In this document: positions 1-5,758 of the stretch, piece after piece
Layout of the letters: each line of letters begins with the position of its first letter
How positions within the stretch are numbered: the first letter of the stretch is position 1
Source: a bacterium
GTDB lineage: Bacteria; Vulcanimicrobiota; Vulcanimicrobiia; Vulcanimicrobiales; SCRA01
NCBI GenBank assembly: GCA_004298675.1
Contig: SCRI01000085.1
Span: 1 to 27,669, forward strand
DNA: 27,669 bases
Direction of reading: 5' to 3'
Notes under the pieces: model-generated
The model's input: the letters and a program-made list of their open reading frames with translations, nothing else
Databases searched by the model: none
What the model was told of the DNA's origin: nothing
Translations under genes and position numbers: made by a program

Positions 1-341
1 TGCTTGCCCAGGCTGAGTGCGCGCGCCACATAGTCGGCGGCGGCATCGGTGCCGCCGATGCACTCCATGACCACGTGCACGTTGGGGTCGTTGATGACCG
101 CGTCGGCGTCCGTGGTGAGCACGGGCAACGCGGGCGTGGAGCCGCGCGGCTTCTCGGCGTCGCGGATGAGGACGTGGACGAGATCGAAGTCCACGCCGGC
201 TTCATCGCGTAACAGCTCGCGCTGCGCGTGGAGTATGGCGACGACGCCGCTGCCAACCGTGCCGTGACCCAGCAGACCGATGCCGACACGTTCGGGGCGG
301 CCTCGATGCCAGTGTGCTGGTTGAGTGAGCAACACGGCCAT
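1..341 (-). CDS. hom: Homoserine dehydrogenase, N-terminal part (gene runs off the window)
   Basis: The enzyme makes homoserine from aspartate semialdehyde with NAD(P)H, on the route to threonine and methionine. Only about 113 residues lie in the window. They show a Rossmann nucleotide-binding start, GLLGHGTVGSG at about residues 22-32, and VVMECIGGTDAAADYV near the window edge, both typical of bacterial homoserine dehydrogenases. I chose the ATG at 341 because TTGAGG lies just upstream and the Rossmann motif begins about 20 residues later, after an unusually long polar N-terminus. It lies 77 bases downstream of trmD on the same strand; that gap holds a 12-base palindrome. The catalytic and any ACT domains are outside the window. 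Confidence 0.88.
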   Translation of the reverse strand, partial: MAVLLTQPAHWHRGRPERVGIGLLGHGTVGSGVVAILHAQRELLRDEAGVDFDLVHVLIRDAEKPRGSTPALPVLTTDADAVINDPNVHVVMECIGGTDAAADYVARALSLGK

Positions 342-383
342 CAGAACCTCAAGATGTGGAAACGGGCCGCCCAGAGGCGGCGT

Positions 384-395
384 ATTGGCGCCAAT
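384..395. promoter_or_regulatory. 12-base perfect palindrome upstream of hom
   Basis: ATTGGCGCCAAT is a perfect 12-base palindrome about 43 bases upstream of the hom start. On the minus strand a weak TTGCAA (406-411) and CAATAC (382-387) pair with an 18-base spacer overlaps it, so it could be an operator within a promoter. This is a pattern observation only; no regulator is identified. Confidence 0.3.
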
Positions 396-418
396 GGTAG
401 CGAAGTTGCAACCGAGCG

Positions 419-1129
419 TCAATCCCCCGGAGGGGTCGGTTTTTCATTTTCACCCGCGGCGCCGAGATCCGGGCGGCGCGCGGCGGTTCGGCGGCGCGAC
501 TCTTCGCGGCGCCAGGCGGCGATCGCCGCATGGTCTCCGGAGAGCAGCACGGGCGGCGTCTCCAAGCCGCGGAAGGTGTGCGGGCGCGTGTACACCGGAT
601 GGTCGAGCGTGCCGCCTTGGAACGATTCGTGCTCCAGAGAGTCGCCGGTGATCGCTCCGGGGAGCAGCCGAGCCGTGGCGTCGAGGACGGCCATGGCGGG
701 GATCTCGCCGCCGGTTAGGACGAAGTCGCCCAGCGAGACCTCCTCCACGGGATAGAGTTGGGTTAGGCGCTCGTCCACGCCCTCGTAGTGGCCGCAGACG
801 AGGATCACGTGCTCGAGCTCGCTGTAGCGTTGCGCCGTCGCCTGCGTGAAGCGGCGCCCTGCCGGAGTGAGGAGCACCAGCGCGCGCCGCTGGGAGGGCA
901 GTGCCAGCAGCGGATCGAGCACGCGTGCCAGCGGCTCGATGCGCAGCACCATGCCGGGGCCGCCGCCGAACGGCGTGTCGTCAGCGCGCTCGCGTCCCTC
1001 GAGCGCGTCGAGCAGATGGTGCAGGCGCACGTCGATCAGCCCGCGCTCCAGCGCGCGTCCGAGGATCGAGAGCGCGATCTGCGGCGCGAAGAGTTCGGGA
1101 AAGAGCGTGACGACGTCGACGCGTAGCAT
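419..1129 (-). CDS. trmD: tRNA (guanine-N1)-methyltransferase TrmD
   Basis: TrmD methylates G37 of tRNAs that read codons with G at the next position, using SAM, and prevents +1 frameshifting. The 236-residue protein has the trefoil-knot SPOUT signatures: GHYEGVDER at 113-121, LGDFVLTGGE at 133-142 and HPVYTRP at 177-183, and begins MLRVDVVTLFPELF, a classic TrmD start. The frame is open further upstream, but the ATG at 1129 matches the family start. The length fits the family, with a short polar C-terminal tail. TrmD usually sits with rpsP, rimM and rplS; here it stands between a divergent TPR gene and hom on the same strand, which is an atypical context. It is a housekeeping gene. Confidence 0.96.
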   Translation of the reverse strand: MLRVDVVTLFPELFAPQIALSILGRALERGLIDVRLHHLLDALEGRERADDTPFGGGPGMVLRIEPLARVLDPLLALPSQRRALVLLTPAGRRFTQATAQRYSELEHVILVCGHYEGVDERLTQLYPVEEVSLGDFVLTGGEIPAMAVLDATARLLPGAITGDSLEHESFQGGTLDHPVYTRPHTFRGLETPPVLLSGDHAAIAAWRREESRRRTAARRPDLGAAGENEKPTPPGD

Positions 1130-1166
1130 GGCGCGCTGCTGTTCGCGGCGAAGGCCCGGCATACCC

Positions 1167-1667
1167 ATGCTTTCGACGATCGTAGACCTTTGGCGCAAGC
1201 GGCGTCCCGGTCCAGCGGGGCCATTCGAGGAGGGCGTCGCGGCCATCGAGGCCGGACGCTACCAAGAAGCCTATCATCTCCTGACGCGCGCGCTCCACGA
1301 TCCCGCGGCCGACGCCGTGCTGGCGGCGGGCATCTACAATAAGCGCGGCGTGGCGCTGGTACACCAGGGGCGGCACGAGGAGGCCTCGGCCGACTTCGCG
1401 GCGGCGATCGCCAGCGATCCGGCCTGTACCTCGGCCATCGTCAACGTCGGCAACTTGGCGCTAGAGCGCGGGGATCTGGAGACGGCCGTCGAGCGCTACG
1501 AGGCGGCGTTGCGCATCGACGAGGAGTGCGCGCTGGCCCACCACAACCTGGGCACCGCCTACCGCCGCATGGGACGCCGCGCCGAGAGCGTGGCCCACCT
1601 GAAGGCGGCCGACAAAATCCGCAGCCGGACCTGGTTCGTTCGCCTGCGCGATCGCACGCCGCGCTAG
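1167..1667 (+). CDS. Tetratricopeptide repeat protein
   Basis: This 166-residue cytoplasmic protein has about three consecutive TPR units (roughly residues 20-145), recognisable from patterns such as AIYNKRGVAL, AIVNVGNLALERGD and AHHNLGTAYRRMGR, each followed by a helix ending in A-x-x-x-D-P or equivalent. TPRs make protein-protein contacts; no catalytic domain is visible and the partner is unknown. The ATG at 1167 was chosen because the longer open frame reads antisense through trmD. It diverges from trmD with 37 bases between starts. Its TAG overlaps the stop codon of the convergent gene by four bases. Confidence 0.85.
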   Translation: MLSTIVDLWRKRRPGPAGPFEEGVAAIEAGRYQEAYHLLTRALHDPAADAVLAAGIYNKRGVALVHQGRHEEASADFAAAIASDPACTSAIVNVGNLALERGDLETAVERYEAALRIDEECALAHHNLGTAYRRMGRRAESVAHLKAADKIRSRTWFVRLRDRTPR

Positions 1668-2134
1668 ACCTGCTCGACCTCGGTGCTGGTGATCTCTTCC
1701 AAGTATTCGAAGAGCTGCGGCAGGGTGATCTTCTCGAGGGCGTTACGCTTGAGCTGATCGCCGCCGCCCTCGTCGCCGTCATCCCGTAGATAGCAGCGCG
1801 ACTCGACTTCGCCAACCTCGCTGTAGAAGACGACCGCGAAGCCCTTGCCTACCGTCTCGTCGTAGATGCGCATCGCTTGCGGGTTGACCACCTCGACCGA
1901 GTGCGCCGGATTCCCAGCGTCGTAGATCGTGATGGTGAGGTAGTCCCGGTTGGTGACCTCGATGGCGCGGACCACGAAGGTGTTCTTGGCGGAGTAGAAC
2001 TCTTGGCCGCGCCGGAAGCGCGAAGAGATCTCATAGAACACCCGGTGGCCGGTGAAGCGGCCGAGGATCTTCTTGAGCGTGGCGAGCGACGCTAGGGTCT
2101 CGACACGGTTGGTACGCGTGTAGATGATCTTCAA
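1664..2134 (-). CDS. Conserved-looking protein of unknown function
   Basis: I do not recognise this family. From a TTG start the product is 156 residues beginning LKIIYTRTNRVETLASL. It is rich in beta-prone segments (TFVVRAIEVT, YLTITIYDAG, FAVVFYSEVG), has no signal peptide or membrane segment, and ends in an acidic helix (LPQLFEYLEEITSTEVEQV). The frame stays open to 2338, but that stretch is antisense to the tatA-like gene, so the TTG at 2134 is the better guess. It is transcribed divergently from the tatA-like gene with 78 bases between starts, and its stop overlaps the TPR gene stop. The coding call rests on codon structure and composition; the function is open. Confidence 0.65.
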   Translation of the reverse strand: MKIIYTRTNRVETLASLATLKKILGRFTGHRVFYEISSRFRRGQEFYSAKNTFVVRAIEVTNRDYLTITIYDAGNPAHSVEVVNPQAMRIYDETVGKGFAVVFYSEVGEVESRCYLRDDGDEGGGDQLKRNALEKITLPQLFEYLEEITSTEVEQV

Positions 2135-2212
2135 GCTCGCGGTAAACTCCGGACCCAAAGCCTTTTGCGGAACGGCAGGAAAGCCCTGCGGCGGCGCAAG
2201 AACCCGCCGTCC

Positions 2213-2605
2213 ATGCTCTCGATTCCCGACGTTGCGATCCTCGGAGGCCTCGCGCTCCTGCTCTTCGGACCCGAGCGCCTGCCCAAGATCGCGCGCGACG
2301 CCGGGCGCGTGATGCGCGATCTCCAAAACACGAGCCAAGCCTTCGTGAGGGAACTGGAGCGGGCGGCGGATACCGCTGAGGAAGAGGCCCGGCTAGCGGA
2401 GCTACGCAAGGCCGAGGAGTCGCCTGTCGCCCAGCCCGCGGCCGTCACCGAGCTCGAACCCGTCGTGGAGTCCGAACCCGTCGTGGAGTCCGAACCCGTC
2501 GCGGAGTCCGAGCCGGTTGCGCACCCGCAGCAGCCAGCGGAATCCGTGACGCAGGAACACGCGGCTGAACCCGAGCTCCAGTACGAACGTCCGCCCGTCT
2601 TCTAA
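2213..2605 (+). CDS. tatA: Twin-arginine translocase TatA/TatB-family protein with an acidic tail
   Basis: Tat A/B proteins help export folded proteins across the cytoplasmic membrane. The 130-residue product has the family layout: a short N-terminus, one hydrophobic helix (VAILGGLALLLF, about residues 7-18), the hinge FGPERLP at 18-24 and an amphipathic helix (KIARDAGRVMRDLQ). The GPERLP form resembles TatB as much as TatA. After about residue 70 the tail is acidic and contains tandem EPVVES repeats. I chose the ATG at 2213 because it puts the helix near the N-terminus; a TTG at 2165 would add 16 basic residues. No tatC is nearby. Its TAA overlaps the stop codon of the convergent gene. Confidence 0.85.
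   Translation: MLSIPDVAILGGLALLLFGPERLPKIARDAGRVMRDLQNTSQAFVRELERAADTAEEEARLAELRKAEESPVAQPAAVTELEPVVESEPVVESEPVAESEPVAHPQQPAESVTQEHAAEPELQYERPPVF
2456..2509 (+). repeat. 18-base tandem repeat, three copies, inside the tatA-like gene
   Basis: The 18-base unit gaacccgtcgtggagtcc occurs at 2456-2473 and 2474-2491. A one-base variant is at 2492-2509 and a degenerate fourth copy follows. The repeat encodes EPVVES-type hexapeptides in the acidic cytoplasmic tail. Copy number could vary between strains. Confidence 0.9.
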
Positions 2606-2847
2606 ATCTGGAAGTTCTGGCGCAGTTCGGCGACCTTCTGGTCGATGAGCGTGCGCACTTGGCGCTGCAGACGCTCCCGCTGTTCGTCGGGGAGGCGTTG
2701 GTAGATCAAGTAGCCGGCCGCGCCCACCACAGCGCCGACCAGCCCGGCGATCATCGCGCCGCGCGCATCGGAGTTCGATGGAGACCCCTCGTTGGCATCG
2801 TAGGCGGGCTGCTCTCGCGGGTACTCCGTGTGGATCGTGTCGGGCAT
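2602..2847 (-). CDS. Small single-pass membrane protein (glycine-zipper, YtxH-like)
   Basis: This 81-residue protein has a polar N-terminus, one membrane helix with small-residue spacing (MIAGLVGAVVGAAGYLIY, about residues 32-49), and a charged C-terminal helix (DEQRERLQRQVRTLIDQK) that could form a coiled coil. This resembles YtxH-type or glycine-zipper stress proteins; the family assignment is tentative. The ATG at 2847 has AAGGAAAGAG upstream, a good ribosome binding site. It begins 11 bases after prp and is the third gene of rplU-prp-this gene, where rpmA (ribosomal protein L27) would usually be expected. Confidence 0.8.
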   Translation of the reverse strand: MPDTIHTEYPREQPAYDANEGSPSNSDARGAMIAGLVGAVVGAAGYLIYQRLPDEQRERLQRQVRTLIDQKVAELRQNFQI

Positions 2848-2858
2848 CGTCTCTTTCC

Positions 2859-3185
2859 TTAGTCGCGCGCGGTGGAGACGGCGATGTTCTGCGGATACTG
2901 CCGGGCCAGCGTCTCGATCGCCAGTCGTGCGGTTCCGAGCACGGCCTGCGCCTCGCGCGAGGCTCGCCCGTCCTCGCCCCAACGGAGGCGGAGGGTTCCC
3001 GGGGACCGCTCGGCTTCGACAGCGATCTGCAAGTGTTCCTGGAGTCCCAGCCATGCGGCCTGGAGGATGGCGGAGGCAGCCGCGCAGACCACGTCGTCGG
3101 TCTCCACGGCGTACTCCACGTGCCCCTCAGCAGAAAACGAGGATAGCCGGCCCCGGCCATCCTCGCGGAAACGAACCTTCAGCAC
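2859..3185 (-). CDS. prp: Ribosomal-processing cysteine protease Prp
   Basis: Prp removes an N-terminal extension from ribosomal protein L27 in Firmicutes and relatives. The 108-residue product matches in length and motif: GHVEYA with His22 and DVVCAAAS with Cys34, the catalytic pair in the spacing known for the family. It lies 21 bases downstream of rplU, its usual neighbour. The next gene is not rpmA but a small membrane protein. Whether L27 of this organism carries a cleavable leader cannot be judged here. Confidence 0.92.
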   Translation of the reverse strand: MLKVRFREDGRGRLSSFSAEGHVEYAVETDDVVCAAASAILQAAWLGLQEHLQIAVEAERSPGTLRLRWGEDGRASREAQAVLGTARLAIETLARQYPQNIAVSTARD

Positions 3186-3206
3186 GGCGCGATGCCGAGC
3201 GCGCGG

Positions 3207-3524
3207 CTAGGCCGGCAACGCGATCTTGGTGATCCTGACCTCGGCGAACGGCTGGCGGTGGCCGTTGAGCTTGCGCACGCGCTTCTTGGGCTTGTATTTG
3301 AAGACCATGATCTTCGGGGCCTTGGCTTGGCGGAGCACCGTGCCCGTCACCTTGGCGCCGGTCACCACGGGGGCGCCCAGCGCCACGTCGGCGCCGTTAG
3401 CCGCCAGGACGACGCGATCGAAGGTGACCTCCCCGCCGACGGTGGCGCCCACGAGGTCGCAGCGGATGACGTCCCCCTCAGATACGCGGACTTGCTTTCC
3501 GCCGGTTTCGATGATCGCGTACAT
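3207..3524 (-). CDS. rplU: 50S ribosomal protein L21
   Basis: L21 is a large-subunit ribosomal protein that binds 23S rRNA. The 105-residue product starts MYAIIETGGKQVRVSEGD, the canonical L21 N-terminus, and contains FKYKPKKRVRKLNGHRQP, the conserved basic C-terminal region. The ATG at 3524 was chosen over the longer frame because it matches the family start. It is the first gene of an rplU-prp-small membrane protein operon. A good promoter and a short hairpin precede it. Confidence 0.97.
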   Translation of the reverse strand: MYAIIETGGKQVRVSEGDVIRCDLVGATVGGEVTFDRVVLAANGADVALGAPVVTGAKVTGTVLRQAKAPKIMVFKYKPKKRVRKLNGHRQPFAEVRITKIALPA

Positions 3525-3545
3525 CTTCAAACGTGCTCCAAGAAC

Positions 3546-3560
3546 TGGCGAAAAACGCCA
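3546..3560 (-). promoter_or_regulatory. Hairpin in the rplU leader
   Basis: TGGCG and CGCCA enclose a five-base loop (TTTTT on the minus strand), a perfect 5-base-pair stem about 21 bases upstream of the rplU start codon and right after the predicted transcription start. It may be an autoregulatory L21 leader element, since ribosomal protein operons often carry such sites. This role is inference. Confidence 0.4.
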
Positions 3561-3571
3561 TGCAAGCCCTG

Positions 3572-3601
3572 ACTTTACCATGTCTAGCCCTAGCCAGTCA
3601 A
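3572..3601 (-). promoter_or_regulatory. Sigma-70-type promoter for rplU
   Basis: On the minus strand TTGACT (3601-3596) and TAAAGT (3577-3572) are separated by 18 bases. This is a good match to the housekeeping consensus and would start transcription near 3565, about 40 bases before the rplU start codon. It lies in the gap between the lapA-like gene and rplU. Confidence 0.6.
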
Positions 3602-3617
3602 CGCTTGGGCGCTGCGC

Positions 3618-3965
3618 TCAACCCTGCGCGGGCGGCGCCTTGGCCTCGACGGGCGCGGGGGCTGCCCCCGCTGGCGGGTGCGTCGCGGCCATCTGCTGGG
3701 CTAGCGCGTCATAGGCGCGCTGGCGCTCGGCCAGCGCCCCCTCCAGCTTGCGGATCGTCCAGTACCGGCCGACGTGTTTCGAGATGCCGGCAAGCCAGAC
3801 GATGATCGCGCCGGTGAGGGCCGAGAAGGCGATGACGTATCCCAGCGGTACGCCGCCCCAGGTCCACAGGATCAAGGTGACGGAGTTGGCTTGCGCCCCC
3901 GAAAGCAAGTTGGCCAGGACGACGACGACCAGAAAGGCCAGAACCAGCAGCGCGAGAATCCCCAT
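3618..3965 (-). CDS. LapA-domain (DUF1049-like) inner-membrane protein
   Basis: The 115-residue product has two hydrophobic helices, MGILALLVLAFLVVVVLANL at the start and a second at about residues 40-61 (LGYVIAFSALTGAIIVWLAG), joined by a short segment with NSVTLILWTWG. A coiled-coil-prone helix (RKLEGALAERQRAYDALAQQ) and a Pro/Ala-rich tail follow. This is the layout of LapA-domain proteins, which act in envelope assembly in Proteobacteria; the role here is unknown. The ATG at 3965 starts directly at the first helix. It diverges from speH, and the AT-rich spot near 4025-4031 could supply a promoter in both directions. Confidence 0.75.
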   Translation of the reverse strand: MGILALLVLAFLVVVVLANLLSGAQANSVTLILWTWGGVPLGYVIAFSALTGAIIVWLAGISKHVGRYWTIRKLEGALAERQRAYDALAQQMAATHPPAGAAPAPVEAKAPPAQG

Positions 3966-4002
3966 GTGTTCTCTATTCCCATCCTGGGAGGCGACCGACC
4001 CC

Positions 4003-4031
4003 TTTACAGCGAGGGGAGGATGGCATATTAT
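4003..4031 (+). promoter_or_regulatory. Near-consensus sigma-70 promoter for speH
   Basis: TTTACA (4003-4008) and TATTAT (4026-4031) are spaced by exactly 17 bases, one of the best promoter matches in the window. The predicted start is near 4038, which gives speH a leader of about 205 bases. The complementary strand reads TAATAT at the same spot, so the -10 region may also serve the divergent lapA-like gene. Confidence 0.7.
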
Positions 4032-4037
4032 CGTGTG

Positions 4038-4245
4038 CTGTAGTGGGTGGCCGCGCCCTTCGCGGCATCGCGGCGCAACGCCCGTGCTGACATGCCGGGG
4101 ACCTCTGCTCAAAAGAGGGCCCGGTTTGCGAGCGCCGGCAGGAGTTGCGTCGAGAGGCTGGACGCGCCGGTCGTCGTGAGCGACGCGCGTAACAGCGAGC
4201 TGGAGGTGGGATTTCCCGACCGAATCCGAGGGGGATACACAAGAA
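4038..4245 (+). promoter_or_regulatory. Long structured 5' leader of speH
   Basis: Two sizeable hairpins can be drawn. Hairpin 1 (4095-4124) pairs CCGGG with CCCGG and CCTCT with AGAGG across a small internal loop, with loop GCTCAAA. Hairpin 2 (4162-4190) pairs ACGCG with CGCGT and CGTCG with CGACG around a TGAG tetraloop, with a five-base bulge CCGGT. A second AGAGG at 4153-4157 could compete for CCTCT, so a switch is conceivable. GAGGGGG at 4228-4234 is the likely ribosome binding site. I see no SAM riboswitch of the classes I know. Regulation by SAM or polyamines is inference. Confidence 0.45.
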
Positions 4246-4665
4246 GTGGAAGAGCTGGGTACTCACATCGTCTGTGAGTTGTCGGGCTGTAACGGCACGC
4301 TGCTCACCGATGTGGAACGTGTCCGCGACGTCATGGTCACCGCTGCGGGTGAAGCCCGCGCGGAGGTCATGGAGGTGGCCTTCCATCGCTTCATGCCGCA
4401 GGGCGTGAGCGGTGTGGTGGTCATCGCCGAGTCGCACCTGTCCATCCACACCTGGCCCGAAACGGGGTATGCAGCCGTCGACATCTACACCTGCGGCACC
4501 AATACCCAACCCTGGAGAGCACTGGAACACGTCGCGCGATCCTTCGAGGCCGCTACCATGCGGACCACGGAGGTCAAGCGAGGGATTCCCGCGGCGCCGG
4601 GGGAGTTTACGCACGTGATACGGGATCAGGAGCAGACTTTGGTCACCGCCGTCAAATCGGCCTGA
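4246..4665 (+). CDS. speH: S-adenosylmethionine decarboxylase proenzyme (Thermotoga-type)
   Basis: SpeH makes decarboxylated SAM, the aminopropyl donor for polyamine synthesis. The proenzyme cleaves itself to form a pyruvoyl group. The 139-residue product has the cleavage site Glu62-Ser63 within AESHLSIHTWPE, with His68 and Cys83 (DIYTCG). These positions are the same as I recall for the short Thermotoga maritima enzyme. I took the GTG at 4246 because VEELGTHIVCELSGC aligns with family N-termini and GAGGGGG lies upstream. A strong terminator follows, so speH appears to be a separate transcription unit from speE, its functional partner. Confidence 0.95.
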   Translation: MEELGTHIVCELSGCNGTLLTDVERVRDVMVTAAGEARAEVMEVAFHRFMPQGVSGVVVIAESHLSIHTWPETGYAAVDIYTCGTNTQPWRALEHVARSFEAATMRTTEVKRGIPAAPGEFTHVIRDQEQTLVTAVKSA

Positions 4666-4739
4666 CGATACAACGACTCAGAACGTCTACCCTCGGAAAA
4701 CGCTCCTCGCAGGGCGGGGAACCGGTACGGGAGATCGAT

Positions 4740-4782
4740 GGGAGGGCGGACGCCTGCAAGCGTCCGCCCTCCCCGCTTTTTT
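4740..4782 (+). terminator. Strong intrinsic terminator between speH and speE
   Basis: A perfect 14-base-pair GC-rich stem (4740-4753 with 4760-4773) closes a six-base loop and is followed, after three bases, by six T residues (4777-4782). There is no T tract on the other strand, so it acts in the plus direction. AGGGCGG at 4711-4717 repeats part of the left arm and could pair with the right arm as a weak antiterminator. Confidence 0.9.
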
Positions 4783-4867
4783 GCAAAGGCCGGGGCCGCA
4801 GAGGCGTCGTAGCAAGCGCGGCGCGCGCCCTGCAGGCGTTGCACGTTTGCGCCGACCCGAGGAGAAG

Positions 4868-5758
4868 ATGCCGAAGACCGAGCACTGGCAGTGGTACGCC
4901 GAAGAGTTCGCCCCGACCGAGCGCCACGAGCACGCCGTGGAGGAGTTGCTGGCGGCGGGACACTCGCGTTTTCAGCAGTACGCTATTCTGCGCACGCCCG
5001 TGTTCGGCAAGATGCTGGTACTCGATGGCGACACACAGAGCTCGCAGGGCGACGAACGCATCTACCACGAGACGCTGGTGCACCCGGCGCTCGCCGCGCT
5101 CGAGCAGCCGCACGAGGTGCTGATCCTCGGTGGCGGTGAGGGCGCGACCCTGCGCGAGGTGCTGCGCCACCCCGGCGTGGAGCGCTGCACGATGGTCGAC
5201 ATCGACGGCGAAGTGGTGGAGTTGTGCAAGCGGCTGCTGCCGGAGTGGGGCGCCGGTGCGTGGGACGATCCGCGCGCGCGCGTCATCATCGGCGATGCAC
5301 TGCGCTTCCTGCACGAAGACCACGATCGCTACGACGCGATCATTAGCGACCTCACCGAACCGTTGCCGGATTCACCGTCGTGGCCGCTGTTCAACGGGGC
5401 GGTCTTCGCGGACGTCAAGGCGCGTCTGCGCGACGGTGGCGTGTACGTGCTGCAAGCCAGCACGGCGGCATTTCACAACATGGCGCTGCACGTAAAGATG
5501 GCGCGCACGCTGCGCGCCTATTTCGCGCACGTGCGCAGCTACTTCGCGCACGTCCCGGCGTTCGACACGGCTTGGGCCTTCCTGGCCTGCTCCGATGCCG
5601 TCGACGCCGGCGCGTTGGACGGGGAGCGCATCGCCCGCTATGTGGGGCGGCTGCGCGGCGAGAACTACTTCTACGACGACGAGACGCACCGGCGGATCTT
5701 CTCCCTGCCGCTCTACCTGCGGCGGGCGCTGGCGGAGAAAGGTGAAGTCTTCTCATGA
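4868..5758 (+). CDS. speE: Polyamine aminopropyltransferase (spermidine synthase family, Thermus/ACL5-like)
   Basis: The enzyme transfers an aminopropyl group from decarboxylated SAM to a polyamine acceptor. The 296-residue product has GGGEG at 88-92 (cofactor loop), VDIDGEVVELCK at 110-121, YHE at 66-68, and the catalytic Asp161 in ISDLTEP. In place of the usual QLT after VLDG it has DTQSSQGDE (55-63), as I recall for Thermus triamine/agmatine aminopropyltransferase and plant thermospermine synthase ACL5. The acceptor may therefore not be putrescine. The ATG at 4868 follows GAGGAGAAG. It lies downstream of the speH terminator and its stop overlaps the next gene (ATGA). The family call is firm; the substrate is open. 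Confidence 0.93.
   Translation: MPKTEHWQWYAEEFAPTERHEHAVEELLAAGHSRFQQYAILRTPVFGKMLVLDGDTQSSQGDERIYHETLVHPALAALEQPHEVLILGGGEGATLREVLRHPGVERCTMVDIDGEVVELCKRLLPEWGAGAWDDPRARVIIGDALRFLHEDHDRYDAIISDLTEPLPDSPSWPLFNGAVFADVKARLRDGGVYVLQASTAAFHNMALHVKMARTLRAYFAHVRSYFAHVPAFDTAWAFLACSDAVDAGALDGERIARYVGRLRGENYFYDDETHRRIFSLPLYLRRALAEKGEVFS

Noticed and set aside
788-1126. Long plus-strand frames opposite trmD
   Set aside because: They are antisense shadows in high-GC sequence. TrmD motifs on the minus strand are complete.
4020-4043. Mini-ORF MAYYRVL preceded by a GAGGGGAGG sequence upstream of speH
   Set aside because: It begins inside the predicted -10 region, upstream of the expected transcript start, so it would not be translated from that promoter. 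Seven codons give no independent support.
4047-4277. 76-codon plus-strand frame across the speH leader that overlaps the speH start
   Set aside because: The start is a GTG without a convincing binding site, the composition looks non-coding, and the region folds into hairpins. I treat it as leader RNA.
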